DNA of 64,000 bases, from contig JAIXMP010000019.1 of NCBI GenBank assembly GCA_025677815.1, forward strand, positions 682,001 to 746,000, in the 5' to 3' direction. Shown piece after piece: positions 35,406 to 49,000 of this stretch; the stretch's first letter is position 1, and the number at the start of each line of letters is the position of its first letter. Source of the stretch: Phascolomyces articulosus (lineage: Eukaryota > Mucoromycota > Mucoromycetes > Mucorales > Lichtheimiaceae). The position numbers and the translations under genes are program-made. The notes beneath the pieces are model-generated. The model was not told where the DNA came from and did not search any database. It worked only from the letters and a program-made list of their open reading frames with translations.

Positions 35406-37704
35406 TTATTCTTTGTAAATATTGAAATCATCAAAGTTCTTGAATTTACGTAATGTGAGCCAGAAACGTGTTACAGTACTTGACCAGTTAGCAGTGACAT
35501 CTCCTTCCTTATTCACATACCATGAATTACAACCTAAATAACAATGGCGTTATTGTTAGTTTACAAAAATCCAACACTATAGTAGTAATAACAATAATGA
35601 GGGGAAAAAAAGATGGATATGATTACATACCTCCTCTCTTCCAAACAGTGGTATCAAGATCAGCCTTAAGTTTTGCAACAAATTTGTCTTGAGCCTTTTT
35701 CATTGGATCGAAAGCAACAAGCTTTTGTTTTATCATCATTTTTAATCCTTGTACAATATAGTTCACTTGGGTTTCAGTCATGACTAATACAGAGTTATGA
35801 CCCAAAATACTTGAAGGGCCAAGGATAATAAACATATTTGGGTATCCATTAATACAAGTGGTCTTGTACATCTCAGGGAATGAATCTTCCCACATATCAT
35901 TCAATGTTTGCTTATGTTTGCCTTGAACTATTGTAATTTTTTTTTAAAAAAAAAACCAAGTATAAAGTTAGATATATATCATTTCCTCTATCATTTTGTG
36001 GTACACACCAATGAACCATTTTAAAAAATCATCATAATATCCAATTATTATTACCAGTAAGGTTACCAAGGAAGCCTTGAACGTCATAACCAGTGGCCAA
36101 AACCAATACGTCATATTCTTCCTCGTTTCCATCTTGTGTAGTAATAGTACGTCCACGCACCTCTGTGATTCTGCTTCTTTCCACAACCACATTGTCACGA
36201 CACAAAGCTTCAAGATAGTCATCCGTAACAGCAATACGCTTACAGCCTGGAGCATAATCAGGAATCAACTTTTCAACAAGATCGGGTCGGCCTTGTTTCA
36301 AAATACGATCGGTCATACCCTTTTCCAAGCTACGTCTTTGCAATTGTGCGATTTTACTTTTAAAGTATCCAAAAATAACATAACCAATCTCACCCTATAT
36401 ATTTATATTTATAAAATGTAATTTAGAATTAAATTCCAATTTTTCCAATAATTATTCGATATATATTCATACATACCCTGATGAAAATACTGAGGCGATG
36501 AATTCTCATCAAAATTGGGAACCAACGGAACAAGAATTTCATGATGGACGAATAACTAAACTGTTCACGAGGTCGACACCAAATAGCCGAGCGTTGATAA
36601 TTATGTAATTTTCCAGCAATCTTGGATAATTCAGGAACGACTTGTACTGCACTTGCGCCACTACCAATGACAGCTACCTTTTTTCCGGTAAAATCGACGC
36701 TGGAATCCCACATGGCAGTATGTACAATGGTTCCATCGAAATCTTTAAATTGGTCTGGGATTTTCGGAACTCGGATAGAGCCAATGGCCACAAATCTATA
36801 GGGTGATACAGGTAAAAATATGTAATATGCAAGATTTAAATATCATGCATGCTTCTTTTGTATATGTTTTTTATTTATTTATTTGTTTTACTAGGTCACC
36901 CTCCCATTGCAGAATCCCTTTATTCATATGTAAATAAACCTACGTGATATCGTAATATACAGTTTGTAATTCTTGATTTTCAGGTGCACGACGATCACGG
37001 TAATCCAACTTCCATTTACGTTCCGCATCTAACCAAGTTGCCTTGACTACTTCACAATTCATTGTCGCATGATCACGTAAATTATACTTATCAGCAAGAC
37101 CTCGCATATATTCGTGGATTTCTCCTTGAGGACTATATTTCTTAGACCAGTCTATAGAAATGTTAAATATAATTTTTTTTCCATCCCTCAACATGCTGAA
37201 AAACTCCGGTTTCCCTATATTTGCTCTATGCATGATGTATAACTTACTGGGATTTAAGTCGGTACTCAAAGAATATAAATGGGAAGGAACATCACAGGCA
37301 CAACCTGGGTACCTATTTTTTTTTTCATTTGTTAATTAATACGAATAATCAAGGCCTTCAAGTAAATTGAACTATTGTCGTTTGTATCAGAGTATACTAT
37401 CTTACGTATTCAAATGCCATGTTCCACCAAAGTCTTTAGATCCTTCAAAAATATGTGGGACGATACCAAGTTCTTTTTGAACTTTAATGGCAGAATATAT
37501 ACCACTGAATCTATAAATGGGAAGAATATCATGAATTATCAGTTACCAGTGATAAATTGGATGATTGATCATGGTCATAATAATGGTATATAGCTGCTTG
37601 TTATTGTCCATCTGTTTATAGAGGAGCAAGGTAGTAAAATAAAAGAAAGAAGAATTTTACCCTCCACCGATAATGGCAACAGTAGGTTTAGGATTATTCG
37701 ACAT
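35406..37704 (-). CDS. Baeyer-Villiger-type flavin monooxygenase
   Basis: Eight exons on the minus strand (37661-37704, 37406-37510, 37248-37312, 36944-37151, 36477-36795, 36055-36394, 35631-35927, 35406-35533) give 501 aa. FAD-binding Rossmann motif GGGFSG near residue 14 (split by intron 1) and GTWHLNTYPGCACDVPSHLY as in BVMOs. The family fingerprint FxGxxxHxxxW is FDGTIVHTAMWD, followed by the NADPH-binding motif VIGSGASAVQ. Later, LATGYDVQGF is the usual ATG motif. The enzyme class inserts oxygen into ketones (or oxidises N/S atoms) using FAD, NADPH and O2; the substrate cannot be told. Neighbours are not biosynthetic, so there is no sign of a metabolite cluster. Intron 3 (37152-37247) is 96 nt without stops. 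Confidence 0.93.
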
Positions 37705-38796
37705 GGGAAAATTTAAAAAATAAAAAGGAGAAAAAAAAAGAGTGAAAAATTTATATGTCGAAAAAAAAATTGAAAGCGGTTTTTATAAATGTTGCATCAA
37801 ACCACGTTTACTGCTAAAATGTAAAAAAAAACCAAAGCACTAAGTACAGATCCATTGTTTAACTAAAAAAAAAAGTCCCCATTTCTCCTTCATTCTCTCA
37901 CTCACACGCAGTGAATCATCGGACCTAAACATTTTTTTTGTTTTCTGTTCTTTTTTCATATATTATCGATTGTTCTTTGTTTATCTCATCAAATTACTAT
38001 ATATACATCCTCCACCACATACTCATCCATCATAGACCGTTGGATGGTATTTAGATATTGTGAGTGTCTTTGTAGATTTGTTCATTTTCAATTTCTTGAT
38101 GTGTTTGTTTCGTTATGTAAATGAATTGTAGTCCATTATTATGGTTTTTTGACTTTTTTTTTTATAAATTAAAACTCGGGGTTGGTTGCCCCGCATATAT
38201 TTTCGGTTAATATACATTTTCCTATTCATTATACCCGCTTAATATCTCGGGAATGTGAATGTTCATCCATCCATTCATTTGATTTCTTTGGTATTGCTGC
38301 CATGCGAAATGTGAATTTCTTGCTATTCTATCCTTTTCCTTTTTATGAAATGTGAATATTGTTGATTTATCATTTTCAAAATATCTGTGTAGGTGCATAA
38401 TCACTTTTGGCAGCATTGAAAAGGAAGCATTTAGAAAAAAAAATATCGATGTCAACATTCTGTGATACTTTGTGACAGACATAAATACTGTCCTCACTTG
38501 CATACTCGATCAATTTGGTTTTGACCGTAAAAGTGATCGACATAACGATGAATGAATTCATACTCCGTTATATATGATCGTGTTTCATAGTCGATTAAAT
38601 TATATATATTAGATCAACGGATGAAGTTTAGTAGATTTAATCAAGTACAATTTATAATACTCATATACTAACTACAAAACGTATTGGATACTCTTTAATT
38701 GGGAATGATGCATAATAATATACGGGCCATTATCTCGGTAGTTTCAAACTGCTTAATAGTTTTCCATATTACATAATAACAAATAATGGAATACTT
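37705..38796. other. Promoter side of the monooxygenase and spacer
   Basis: About 1.1 kb. T/A-rich leader up to about 37900; no exon-like sequence. The minus-strand frames at 38222-38561 lack domains. Confidence 0.4.
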
Positions 38797-38925
38797 TTAT
38801 TGGCTGATGAATCCTTGTCCGATATGCCCTGGGAAAAGTGGCCGATGCTCGACTTGGCGAATGACTATTCTACCAACCCGACCATAATCTATATTAGCTG
38901 GTCCCTTATCGAATTCATGGAATAA
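38797..38925 (-). pseudogene. Isolated coding-like fragment, unknown
   Basis: On the minus strand 38925-38797 reads as about 42 residues of ordinary protein-like sequence (LFHEFDKGPANIDYGRVGRI, then RPLFPGHIGQGF) ending in TAA, in an otherwise non-coding AT-rich area. Its GC content is higher than its surroundings. No start, no clear partner exon, no domain recognised. It is probably a relic of a lost gene, or the last exon of something I could not assemble. Confidence 0.3.
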
Positions 38926-40539
38926 CCGGGAAAAAAATGCGTGAGATATGTTACTCTTTTCTTGTACTTTTAAAAACTAGAACTCTCATCGTTTTAATAT
39001 TATTAGTTAAGCAATTATTATCATTTACATAACCACTATTATCCATTACACGAAGCAAATGACCTAGGATTGTCATCAGTTTTACCCCACATTTTTTTTC
39101 TGGTGCCTTCAGATGTTATTCACTTTGTGAAATAATCCGGTATTATTAATGAACTTATCGGTTTTGCCTTTTAAGAAAAAAAAAGGTAACGCAATTGGCA
39201 ACTCCTTAATAGAATTGATTCAGATGAACTATTAACAATCATTGCACAAAGCAAGATGCATCGCCTGTTGTAAATTATCCATTTAGGGTAAGAATATGGG
39301 GTACATTGATATATTATTTATATCATCAATTGTATATTTATTCTGTACAAAGATAAAATTAGAAGATGAAATAAAATGATGATAGCAAGGAATTATATTG
39401 AAAGGAACATAGCAGCTAAGTATTTTTTTTATATGTATCTGTACAACGAATGAAGAACAAATAAATATCACAAATGAAGATGGCATAAAAAAAATGTAAT
39501 TATTATATAGCTCGAAAGGTTGTGATCATATAATGAAGCTAAAAGAAAGGCTTAAATTTCAATGAATTGCTGTTTCTCATTCATCAACAGGTTCATATTT
39601 ATTCAGAAACTTTCAATTCTAAAATTTGAGTATGTGTTCATTTTCTAATTAATAAATTTATTATAGTGTAAATCATTAAAAAAATATAACCAGGATCCTT
39701 TAATAATAATTATTATGTATATATGATAATTTACATTGACATTTTTGGAAGAAGTCAGACTAGGAAAGAAACAAGAAGAAGAGGTCGGTACCTTTATGTT
39801 CAAGTAAAGTTGAATAATATGGTAAGTATATAGAATAATTTTCAGTGGACGTGATACTGTCTGCATCATCATCAATCACTGTTGAAGTTACTTGGCATTG
39901 CTTGAAGCATAAGTATTCTAGAGATTATAAAATAGATGAACTATAATATTACTATAGGCAATCGCAGGGCACAGCCTTATGTTCTACCTCATTGTTGTCG
40001 CATTTTTGTTTAGGATAATACATGAATCAACAGTGTATAGAAAAAAGAAAATGCATTTGTTAGATGTTTGTATTTCAATGCATTAAAAAAAACAACTATC
40101 AATTCCGTAAGAAGAAAACTTTACATATTTAAGGCTGTATCTTATGATGATGTGCCCGCAGAGAATGGTGGATTATATTATGTTCATCGTTATTTCTGTG
40201 TCACAATTTATATTGTTCAAAATATAAATGAAACAAACCTTTGAAATACATGCTTTACATTATATATTTAAGAAAGAGAAGATGAATAAATACTAAGCAG
40301 GTGAATGAATGGATATATAATAAATAAAGGAATAAATGATTACCTTCTAGAATATGAAGAGAGGGGAAGGCAAGTTTTAGAAAGCTTTCTTCCTCATGTA
40401 ATGGTGCTGCACTTTTGACCAACTGTCGACTAAAAAACCATATTGATACTGATGGTTCCGATATACAAGTGAATGTGCAATTTATCGACAGAAAATATGG
40501 TCAACATTACTATATTTAATACGAATTAGCCCACCCCCG
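38926..40539. other. AT-rich spacer
   Basis: No gene seen on either strand. Short frames at 39283-39486 and 39645-39875 (minus) are low complexity. Confidence 0.4.
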
Positions 40540-41860
40540 ATTATTTACATCGACTTACGACAACATGCAGAAGTTCTCCTTGGTGGTTATCGACGTACTG
40601 AAAGCATAGCCTTTCCTTCTCCAATTCTGAATAGCAATGTTTGTGATATGAAGAGTCGAGTCGAGCTGAATTATACCAAAAAGGCTTGACTCGACTCATC
40701 AAATTTGACAATATAAAAATCCAGTTAGATTACAATTGCTGTAACTGAAAGAGATGACTTTGTTTATGTAGTGTTAATAAAAAGGTAATATATGCCAGAT
40801 CATTCTTTTGTCCTGATCAAATGTCACTCCATTGGATGAAATATAGAGCCGGTTCAAATGCAAGAATTCCTTTTTTATATTTAGCAGCAAACCAGCTAAT
40901 TCCAGTAAACAATGTACATTTGTAGTGTAAGCAAACTACATATCTGAATCATACAACTCACTGTAATGTTTATGTTTATTATTGCGCTCTTTGTGGTAAC
41001 ATAGTAGTTAGAAAAGAGTTTTGGACACGTTGAAATGTTACTTACCCATTTGAATGAATATTATTTGCTGGTTTCTTTCTCATCTATCATGCTATGTGGA
41101 ACAACGGATGGTTGCTCTCCTGTTGTATGTCATATAATCTAAGCAAGGGGTAGTTTCCTGTCCTTTTAAGGCTTCAGGACGCTTAAAGCTGCGGTATCCA
41201 TGGAGAACCAGAGTTTCAACATATTCGGTGTCATCAGTAAGAGTATTTAATTGTTTGATAGTGGCATGTTAAAATAGTACCACTATCATAATAAAACAAA
41301 TGGGAGATAAAAAGTAAGGATCAGAAAGAAAGAAAAGAATGGTCATACTCTCTTTTTTTACAATATGATGCATTAGCTCAAAATAGACATTTTTTTAAGT
41401 AAATTGGTGCCACTTAAAAAAATTGCCATTACACACTATAAATTGTAAAATATCATTTTACGTATATAAGAAGGTGATGATTTTTCTTTGTACACAAGTA
41501 ACAGAGGTGCGCTTCATCGAGTCGTAAAATCGGATTAATCATGGTGCTGGCACATGAATATCCCATCCAAATAAAAGATCTTACTTTTTTTTTATTATAT
41601 TGAGCACCAATGCTTAAATAATAATAAAGCAAACAGTGTCTAATATATTTGTGATTGAAATAAATAAAAAAACAATACGTATCCATGATATGTGCTGTTG
41701 AATGATGACCCTATGGCGTCACCCTCTTTACCTTAGCGATTGATCTTGGCAACTGATGAGCCAGGATCACTCCGCATAAGGCCTAGAAGCTAATTTATTG
41801 ACGGGAGAACAGTTTATCCATACCACCTCTGTACCCGTCATTATTAAAATAAACTTTTCA
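40540..41860 (-). pseudogene. Scattered relics of a decayed gene
   Basis: Several minus-strand stretches read like protein, separated by stops and AT-rich filler. About 41850-41720: VVWINCSPVNKLASRPYAE, stop, SWLISCQDQSL. 41600-41480: IWMGYSCASTMINPILRLDE and HLCYLCTKK. 41235-41092: DDTEYVETLVLHGYRSFKRP and LDYMTYNRRATIRCST, then TAG. About 40645-40560: ELEKERLCFQYVDNHQGELL. Order and orientation are consistent with one degenerating gene or mobile element, but no domain is recognised. Confidence 0.35.
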
Positions 41861-42218
41861 TCTGCATAAAATATAAAGAAGGGGGAAGGTAGGAATACCC
41901 ACATCCCGTTTCCAAATACAAAAGACCAATTCAAATAACAATAATAAAAATAATAATAGATGCTTTTTTTAATGATGAAAGAATAAAAGGTATTTTTTTA
42001 TTCCTTTTTTATTCTTTTTCTGATCCATATGTGTTTTGTGTGTGGGTGTAGTGATGATATGTGGTGTGTTTGTATATAATTGAAAGATTGAAGAAAAAAA
42101 AATAATAAAGGATAAAGAGGATGAAGCTCATTCACAACAACATTTTTAAGCTACTACTAAATGACTAACTAACTATGACAAACTTATGACCTGTAAAAAT
42201 AGTAATACTAAAAAAAAA

Positions 42219-43556
42219 CTATTGTTTGGCACCAAAGATCGCATAGCTCATCGCGAAAACAGCAATGGCCACCATCACCAACACTTGGATAGGATAACCT
42301 TGCTGTTGCGATTGAACTAATTGATCAGAAGGTTCTTTCAAACTTCGGATGTTGGACAATTCTCTTTCATATTCCTGTAATTTTTCCTTCATTTGTAAGA
42401 CTTCATTTTGTGTAGAATCATAATCGTTTTGAAGTGTGGATTCGGATGCTGCTGGTGCTGGAGATGATCGTTGTCTGATATATTGTTCAGTTGTGGCATG
42501 GACACCGTTGACCGACTGTTTAAAAAATAACAAATTGATGAGCATATACACACATAAACACATATTTAACTTCCCATATTCATTTGTTTTCAATCGCCTC
42601 AGTTTACAGTCCTTAGTCATTTCCTTTTCCAAAAAAAAAGACAATAACAAAAAAAACTTACAGGTTCTTCTACTTCTGGAGTATTTGCAGGCAAGAACTC
42701 GCACTTTAATTTATGTTGTTTAATAGAGGCAGCATCAGTAGCTTCCATTTGACTCCACTATAAATTATTTATAAACTCGTTTGGTTAGTAAAAATATAAA
42801 AAGTTTCCCCTCTTTAAAAAAAGGTCAATAACGCGTTTTTTTTTATCTCTCTCTCCCTTATTTTACTTGGCTCTCTCTCTCTTCTTATAAATATATAACT
42901 TACCAAATCATTCACTGCCAATAATTGTTTATCAGCTGGTACCATGACGGTTTGTACAAGGAACTTATCTTTGCATCGATAATCAGACTCAGGTTCTTCT
43001 TTGAATGCCTGTAACATAACTATTTGTCTTGTCAATTCTTCCCGAAACGGTATATCTTCACGTTGTGTGTATGTATGTATATGCCTTTTTTTTTCTTCAC
43101 TCTTCCTCTCCTCCATACAGGTCTTTCATTTTATCATATAACACTTTTCTTTTTCTTCTTTAAATTCCATATACAAAAGAAGAAGTGCAAATAGAAGAAA
43201 AAATCCACCCATCCTTTCGTAAATGTTTCATTTATAAAATAAATGGACTCTTACCTAAAACCTCTCGAGTTGATTCAGGATCGACAATGCCAGAGTTGGG
43301 ACGTACACAATATTGTTTAGGAGCGGTTGTTTTTACTTTGAATGCAACAGGAGTTGAATGTGGGTTTTTGATGGTAAGAATTTCTTCCACTGTTCGAATC
43401 AATGGGCCTATATAGGTTTTGTAAAAAAATAAATAAATAATATTTTGAGTTTCTAAACCGTCAAAGATTTATAAAAAAAAAAGCACGTAACCACCATGGA
43501 AGATATACCATACGTTGAAAAGTTAAGAATTTTTCGGGTTCAATTTGAACAGACAT
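42219..43556 (-). CDS. SCS2: VAP/Scs2-family ER membrane protein (MSP domain)
   Basis: Five exons on the minus strand (43514-43556, 43255-43407, 42904-43019, 42662-42757, 42219-42515) encode 234 aa. The N-terminal major sperm protein domain (about 1-120) includes the family signature FKVKTTAPKQYCVRPNSGIV, which forms the site binding FFAT motifs. A Ser/Gln linker and a coiled coil (about 160-195, NEVLQMKEKLQEYERELSNI) follow, then a C-terminal membrane anchor (IQVLVMVAIAVFAMSYAIFG). VAPs sit in the ER membrane and tether lipid-transfer and regulatory proteins at membrane contact sites. Length and architecture match yeast Scs2 (244 aa). The start MSVQIEPEKF is the usual VAP N-terminus. A partial copy of exons 1-2 lies at 60483-60629. 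Confidence 0.95.
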
Positions 43557-45323
43557 ATTAATAAGATGGTAGGTTTTTTAGTATAAAGTTTAAAAAAATG
43601 AATGGAGTGAAAAAAAAGTAAAGAGAGAATAAAAGACACCAAACTATAAAAAAAACGCAAAAGCAGTAAAAAAATAGTTGTTGGCGGGGTACCACAGGCT
43701 TTTTTTTCGCGCCTGATGGTTTTTATCTCAGCTGGGTTTAGATTTGTTGAACGTTCATTTTGACATACTTTGGAACACCCCATCGACTTTGTTGTTGCCA
43801 TGGTTATCATGAATGGGCTAGAACCAGATAAAATCCCTTTATATTTTGGCATATAGATTCATATTAATAACTATTCCCATTATTAAGTTCTATAATTAAT
43901 TTATAATCTTTATTTACAGTGCCAATAACAATATCGAACAAAACAAGTAAACGATCTATTTGTCAGCAAGCCAAGGAGTAAAAAAGGAATCAATTTTTTG
44001 ATTCCATTGATTCAATACATGTATATCATTGAAACAGCTTCGACCTCTCTTTTGATAATACAAACCTATTATATTTTGACAACTATAAGAAATCACATGA
44101 ACTTGTTCATAAAATGTTGATCTTTTTCCTTGTTAAAAGACAGATGAATCAACATTCATCACAGAGAAAGAAGGATAAGTAACACAATAATAATGTAATA
44201 AAGAAACGTGCTTTATATTTTCACATGTTAATTGTAAACAAAATTGCGAACAATTGTTGGTAATAATAATTTTCTATACCATTTATTACAGAATGGTAAG
44301 TTTCTTATTTGAAAATAGTAACACCAAGTTCATTTTTAGATTCTGGAAATAGTATCAGTGAAATTTGTATACTGTGTAAAAAATTGTTTGGATGACTACT
44401 TTGAAAAATACTTTCAGTGGTCAATAATATAATTATAATGATGTGAAGATCTACATCAAGTGTAAATTCGATATCTTTATTATTTGCCATGAATGGTCCG
44501 AGCTTTATTTTTTATTTCTCTCTTTATACAATAATGGGCATAATAAACAACTTTAAAATTTGAAATGGATATTGCGTTGAATATATTAATCTTCTCCTCC
44601 ATGGGTGCATATACAAATATATACATTATCCGTAAATAAAATCTCTAAATAATTACAATATATAATATATTAGTAACGATTTCTCTTTCTAGTAATTTTT
44701 CATACACTCGTTCTAGAAACATCAGTAGCGTTATAAATATATGTTTCAGATAGCATGAGTCCACATATAAACCTGCATGATATATTTCATTTTCCTCTCA
44801 CATTATTTTCCCCACGCAATCTTTATTTGGTCTTTTGGTAGTAGATGTTGAAAATACTACGTAATAAGCAACTTTATGTATTAAATGACCTTGTGATGTG
44901 TTGATCATTGTTATTGCAAATTTCCAAATAGCAATAGGCTTTTCTTGACTTTTTTTTTCAATTGTCAAAATTTCTTTTTTGATCTAACGTGGATCCGATA
45001 AAGAAGTACTTAGGGATATACACCAACGATTTGAAAATTTCTGAACCATCATATGCTACGATTGAATAACAAGCAAAAAAAAAAATACATGGTCATAGTT
45101 GATCAAGTTGAGAAAAATATAAAAATCATGTTGGGCATAAGGAACCCAACGATGCATAGAGGTTCATTGCATTCTCAGTGTTACAGCGATGCTACTATGT
45201 ATAGAATTATATATTAACAATAGCCTGACAAACAGTTATGAGATTTTTTGAAGCATATATAGTTGTAATCAGGCAGAGTAGCCACTAGGATTAATCTACA
45301 GTATGATCAATGCACAATATATA
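43557..45323. other. AT-rich spacer
   Basis: Promoter side of the VAP gene, then 1.7 kb without recognisable coding sequence. The minus-strand frames at 43523-43852 and 44305-44490 have no domain. Confidence 0.4.
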
Positions 45324-46024
45324 TTATGATACGAGTTCTTTGGCAATTCGGTTGTCGTATTTCCACTGAGATGATATTTCTTCGTTACGCACCTTTTGCT
45401 GCATTTAGAGTATATCTAAAGAAATAGAAAGTGATACATTTTTTCAACATTTTCGTAGTAGCGTACCTTCTGGTAATTTTTTTTATCTTATTCTGATCCA
45501 TATATAAATCTCGTGTTTTATCACAGATTTGATTGAATCGTAGTAACAATATCGGGAAATGGAACTCGATAAACTTTTGACAGGGAGATGACGATCTTTG
45601 TTAACGTTGGGGAAGAAGAAGCTACGCTTTTTTTGTATATATTCTTTTGTACATATAATCATATGCAAAAGTTGATTCGTCCTTCTTGCCCCTTCGATTT
45701 TACTCACAAATTATAGTTTGATCAATGAAGAAAAAGAAAGAGAATAATATTTTATTTATCATTTTTGGTTGCAAAGCACCTGTTTTCTATTTTATATTAT
45801 ATCATGGCTGAGTGAGTTAGAAATATTGCGGTAAAGCCACATTGATTAGTAGTATTAAATACGCTTACCTTCTTCCAGAAGTATAACTGTTTTGATTTGA
45901 ACCATGTGTTTCTTTTTTTTAAACCTTGTGTAGCAGCCCTTTTTTTGGGCAGTCGGTAAAATAAATTTATGGCCGTGCGCATGTTCCTTCTTGCTGACTT
46001 GGTATTTTTTTTGAGCCTAACCAT
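45324..46024 (-). CDS. Possible small basic protein, frameshifted or mis-spliced in my reading
   Basis: A clear first-exon candidate at 46024-45869 (52 codons, very Lys/Arg-rich: MVRLKKNTKSARRNMRTAIN and NTWFKSKQLYFWKK) ends at a GTAAGC donor. Downstream on the same strand are further protein-like pieces in different frames: IEGARRTNQLLHMIICTKEY (45690-45625), SVASSSPTLTKIVISLSKVY and VPFPDIVTTIQSNL (45625-45530), CDKTRDLYMDQNKIKKITRR (45525-45465, ending at a GT), and a last piece QKVRNEEISSQWKYDNRIAK with TAA at 45324-45326. The frame changes at an A7 run and near 45527 suggest frameshifts, so this may be a pseudogene. Family unknown. Confidence 0.35.
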
Positions 46025-49000
46025 TATTGTTGCATAAACATCATATAAACAAAATAAGATGATATGCTTGTTTTTTTATGGGGATCAAAAAAAATTAAAT
46101 AAGCACCACTTTCCCCAAAGCAAATTGATAAAGTGGGATAGAAATCTATCAATAATCTTTTGTTGCTATTAATAATGAACACAGCTGATAGCATCATTGT
46201 ATAGCCTGGACTGATAATTAAGCTATTATTAAATGTATCGTGTTTTCAAACCAAGTATAACTACGTCATTTCACAACATTCATCAGCATCATCAACCTGT
46301 CATTCTCCAATTATCAAAAGTCATGTAGTAGAAATGAATGAATATTCCAGATTTGATTTTTTATCTCCTTTCTTCCTTATTCTTTTTCTTTTGGGAGAAC
46401 ATGCCTTTCTTTTATTAAACATTTAAAGGTGGTTTTTTCATCATTATTTCATTTTTCAAAGGACCATCGTTGAAATAAATGCTGTTTTCGAAGTAAGAAT
46501 ACTGCATATTCCTGACTCATGTCAATTATGGGTTGAGGAGAAAAAGTACCTTTTTATTGAATTATCTTTGTAAACAAACCGGGAAAAATCTCACAGAACA
46601 GATTGATACATTGTTATTTTGAAAAAGAACCAGCATAACGGAGGCTTTTATCATTTAATCGAAGAAGGAAAATTAAATGGTGTGAGTATATAACTATTAT
46701 AAATCATATGTTGTATTGAAAACCCATATAAACTAGTAAGTAAAAACAATAAGCTGTTCATCGAAAAGCATCTTCTTTTATGTCCATAGCTATATTGAAT
46801 TATTATGACGATGAGTGATGCCACTCATTCCAATGTTTTCTATCCGTATTCGAATGCTCATGTTATCTAAGTCTCAGGTATAGATTGGACAAGAAATCAC
46901 GATAGTTTATATCACATCTGCAACCGGCATCAGAATGATCTTATGATACAACAACCATAGCGTATATTTTTGTTGTTTATGCTATAATTTTAACAAAAGC
47001 AAAAGAAGGAATGGGCTATCAAAATGATGAAACACAACATGAAAGGTTGTTTGGTATATTTTGAAGTGGTCATAAAAATATTGATTTAGGAAGAAAGCCA
47101 GTGTTGCATCATCATTTTCTTGTTCGTATCATGATAGTTATAATACAACAAGTTTACGTGTTACACTGATGTGTTATAATCTTGATACGAAATAATTCAT
47201 TTGCCCATCTACTCTAATAGAAATATAGTAAAGAATAATATATTCAAGTAAATTGTGAATAAGCAGCAAAAAAAAAAGAAGTATGGTCGGGACCTTTATC
47301 GTGGTGGGCGACTATAGCTTAGATAATATCTGTACATCATACATGTAATCTCTTATTATTCAGGAGTTCTCATTTGCCAAATCGCCCCTCCTCCCTCCCT
47401 CCTGGTGCGATTATTTTGGTAAAAACGATGCAACTGGCCCATTCTACCTTAAACATATAAGTATAATATGGAATAATAATGGGGTAGTATCTATTCTGAA
47501 AGATTCCATAGTCATTATTATATAATATTATCCACATACGTATATTATCGATTACATAAATTCTACATATATACAAGGCAAACAGTATTATCGTCATTCT
47601 ATGGATCATCTCTCAACAACAAAGATTTTCTTATTGGAACCTTCTCATTGCTAAATAAAATTTTCTGCTTACACTGGTATAGACAAATATCAAGTAGTAC
47701 CGTAATAATGTTTAGTTATTACCGCGGTGCTTTCTACTACTATGTACGTCGTCTGGCACTGGTACTAGCAGTTTGGTAATTATTTACTTTATTTTCCATT
47801 ATTAAATTTATATCAAGATATCGCACTTTGGCAATACATTCCAAAAAAAGTATATATATATATATTTATGTTATTGTTAAGCAAATTATACTGATTCTAA
47901 TTTAAAATAGACAAGTCATCATATACTGTACTTTTTTTTTTGATTATTAGATTGATTGTGTTACACGGTAGTATATTGTTTTACCTCTAAGGGGAGGGGA
48001 TAAATTACCCTGAAGCATATAATTGTCCATTATTAGTAGTCTGAAGGACGCTGTACCAGCATCCCCGTTATGCTCATGAAAGAATGTATTCCAAGAAAGA
48101 CATATCTATCAATACAACAGAGAATTTCATATCAGGACCTCTCTATTATTATATTTGTATAAGAAAGAGCAATGTCTTCTTCCCACAACTATTACTGGTA
48201 AAAAAGCCATTTCAATAATGCAATATGTACCGGTCGTATTTATTGAGAAAGGGTTCACGACTGGAGTGATAAGACATTAAATTAAGCAATTGTATCATTA
48301 CCAATAAAAATCATGCTCAGATAGCATCAAGAAGGTATTGCCCGGATATGCATTGGTGTTGTCCAAAATGACGAAACAATATATATATATATATATAAAC
48401 CACTTACTCTTTACAGATTATTTTCTTATTACTATTATATGGTCTATTTAAATATCGAGTAGGGGTAAAGAGCAAATTTATCCAGCTACACCAGTATTAT
48501 ATCAAAAGTAAATGGAGTAGAAGCAAGCGTGATGAAATGTCGAGTTCATTCTGCTGGTACTTAATTCTCCTATCCTCAGATTTTACTCGATGAATACCAA
48601 AAGACACAGAGCTAATAATAAGGAGGAATAATCATTAGCGACGAAACTAATTATTGATTATAACAACAATTTTGGATTATTTATATTCAAAAAGCACACA
48701 TAAGGAATTGTATTAATAACAACAAAAAAGATATAAGTGAAGTGTTTATCATGCAAAACGACTAGACACAGTTTACATATAAGATGTGAACCGAATGAAT
48801 ATAATTGAGTGGGTAACCACTTTGGAGTTAACAAAGTTCAACACTCGTACCCTACGCACAATAATAATTAGGATTAAAATGGAAAATCGCAGAATCTTAT
48901 CACTATTTATGCAACTTCGGGTAACACAACATTATGGAATACTGGGCTAAAATTCAACAAACCATGGAATTCTAAATGTAAACATACTCAATATATTATA

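Noticed and set aside
41701..41840. GC-richer island with ATGATGA and CTGA, reminiscent of C/D box snoRNA motifs
   Set aside because: No terminal stem or proper C'/D' boxes; the minus strand reads as a broken protein, so a coding relic is more likely.
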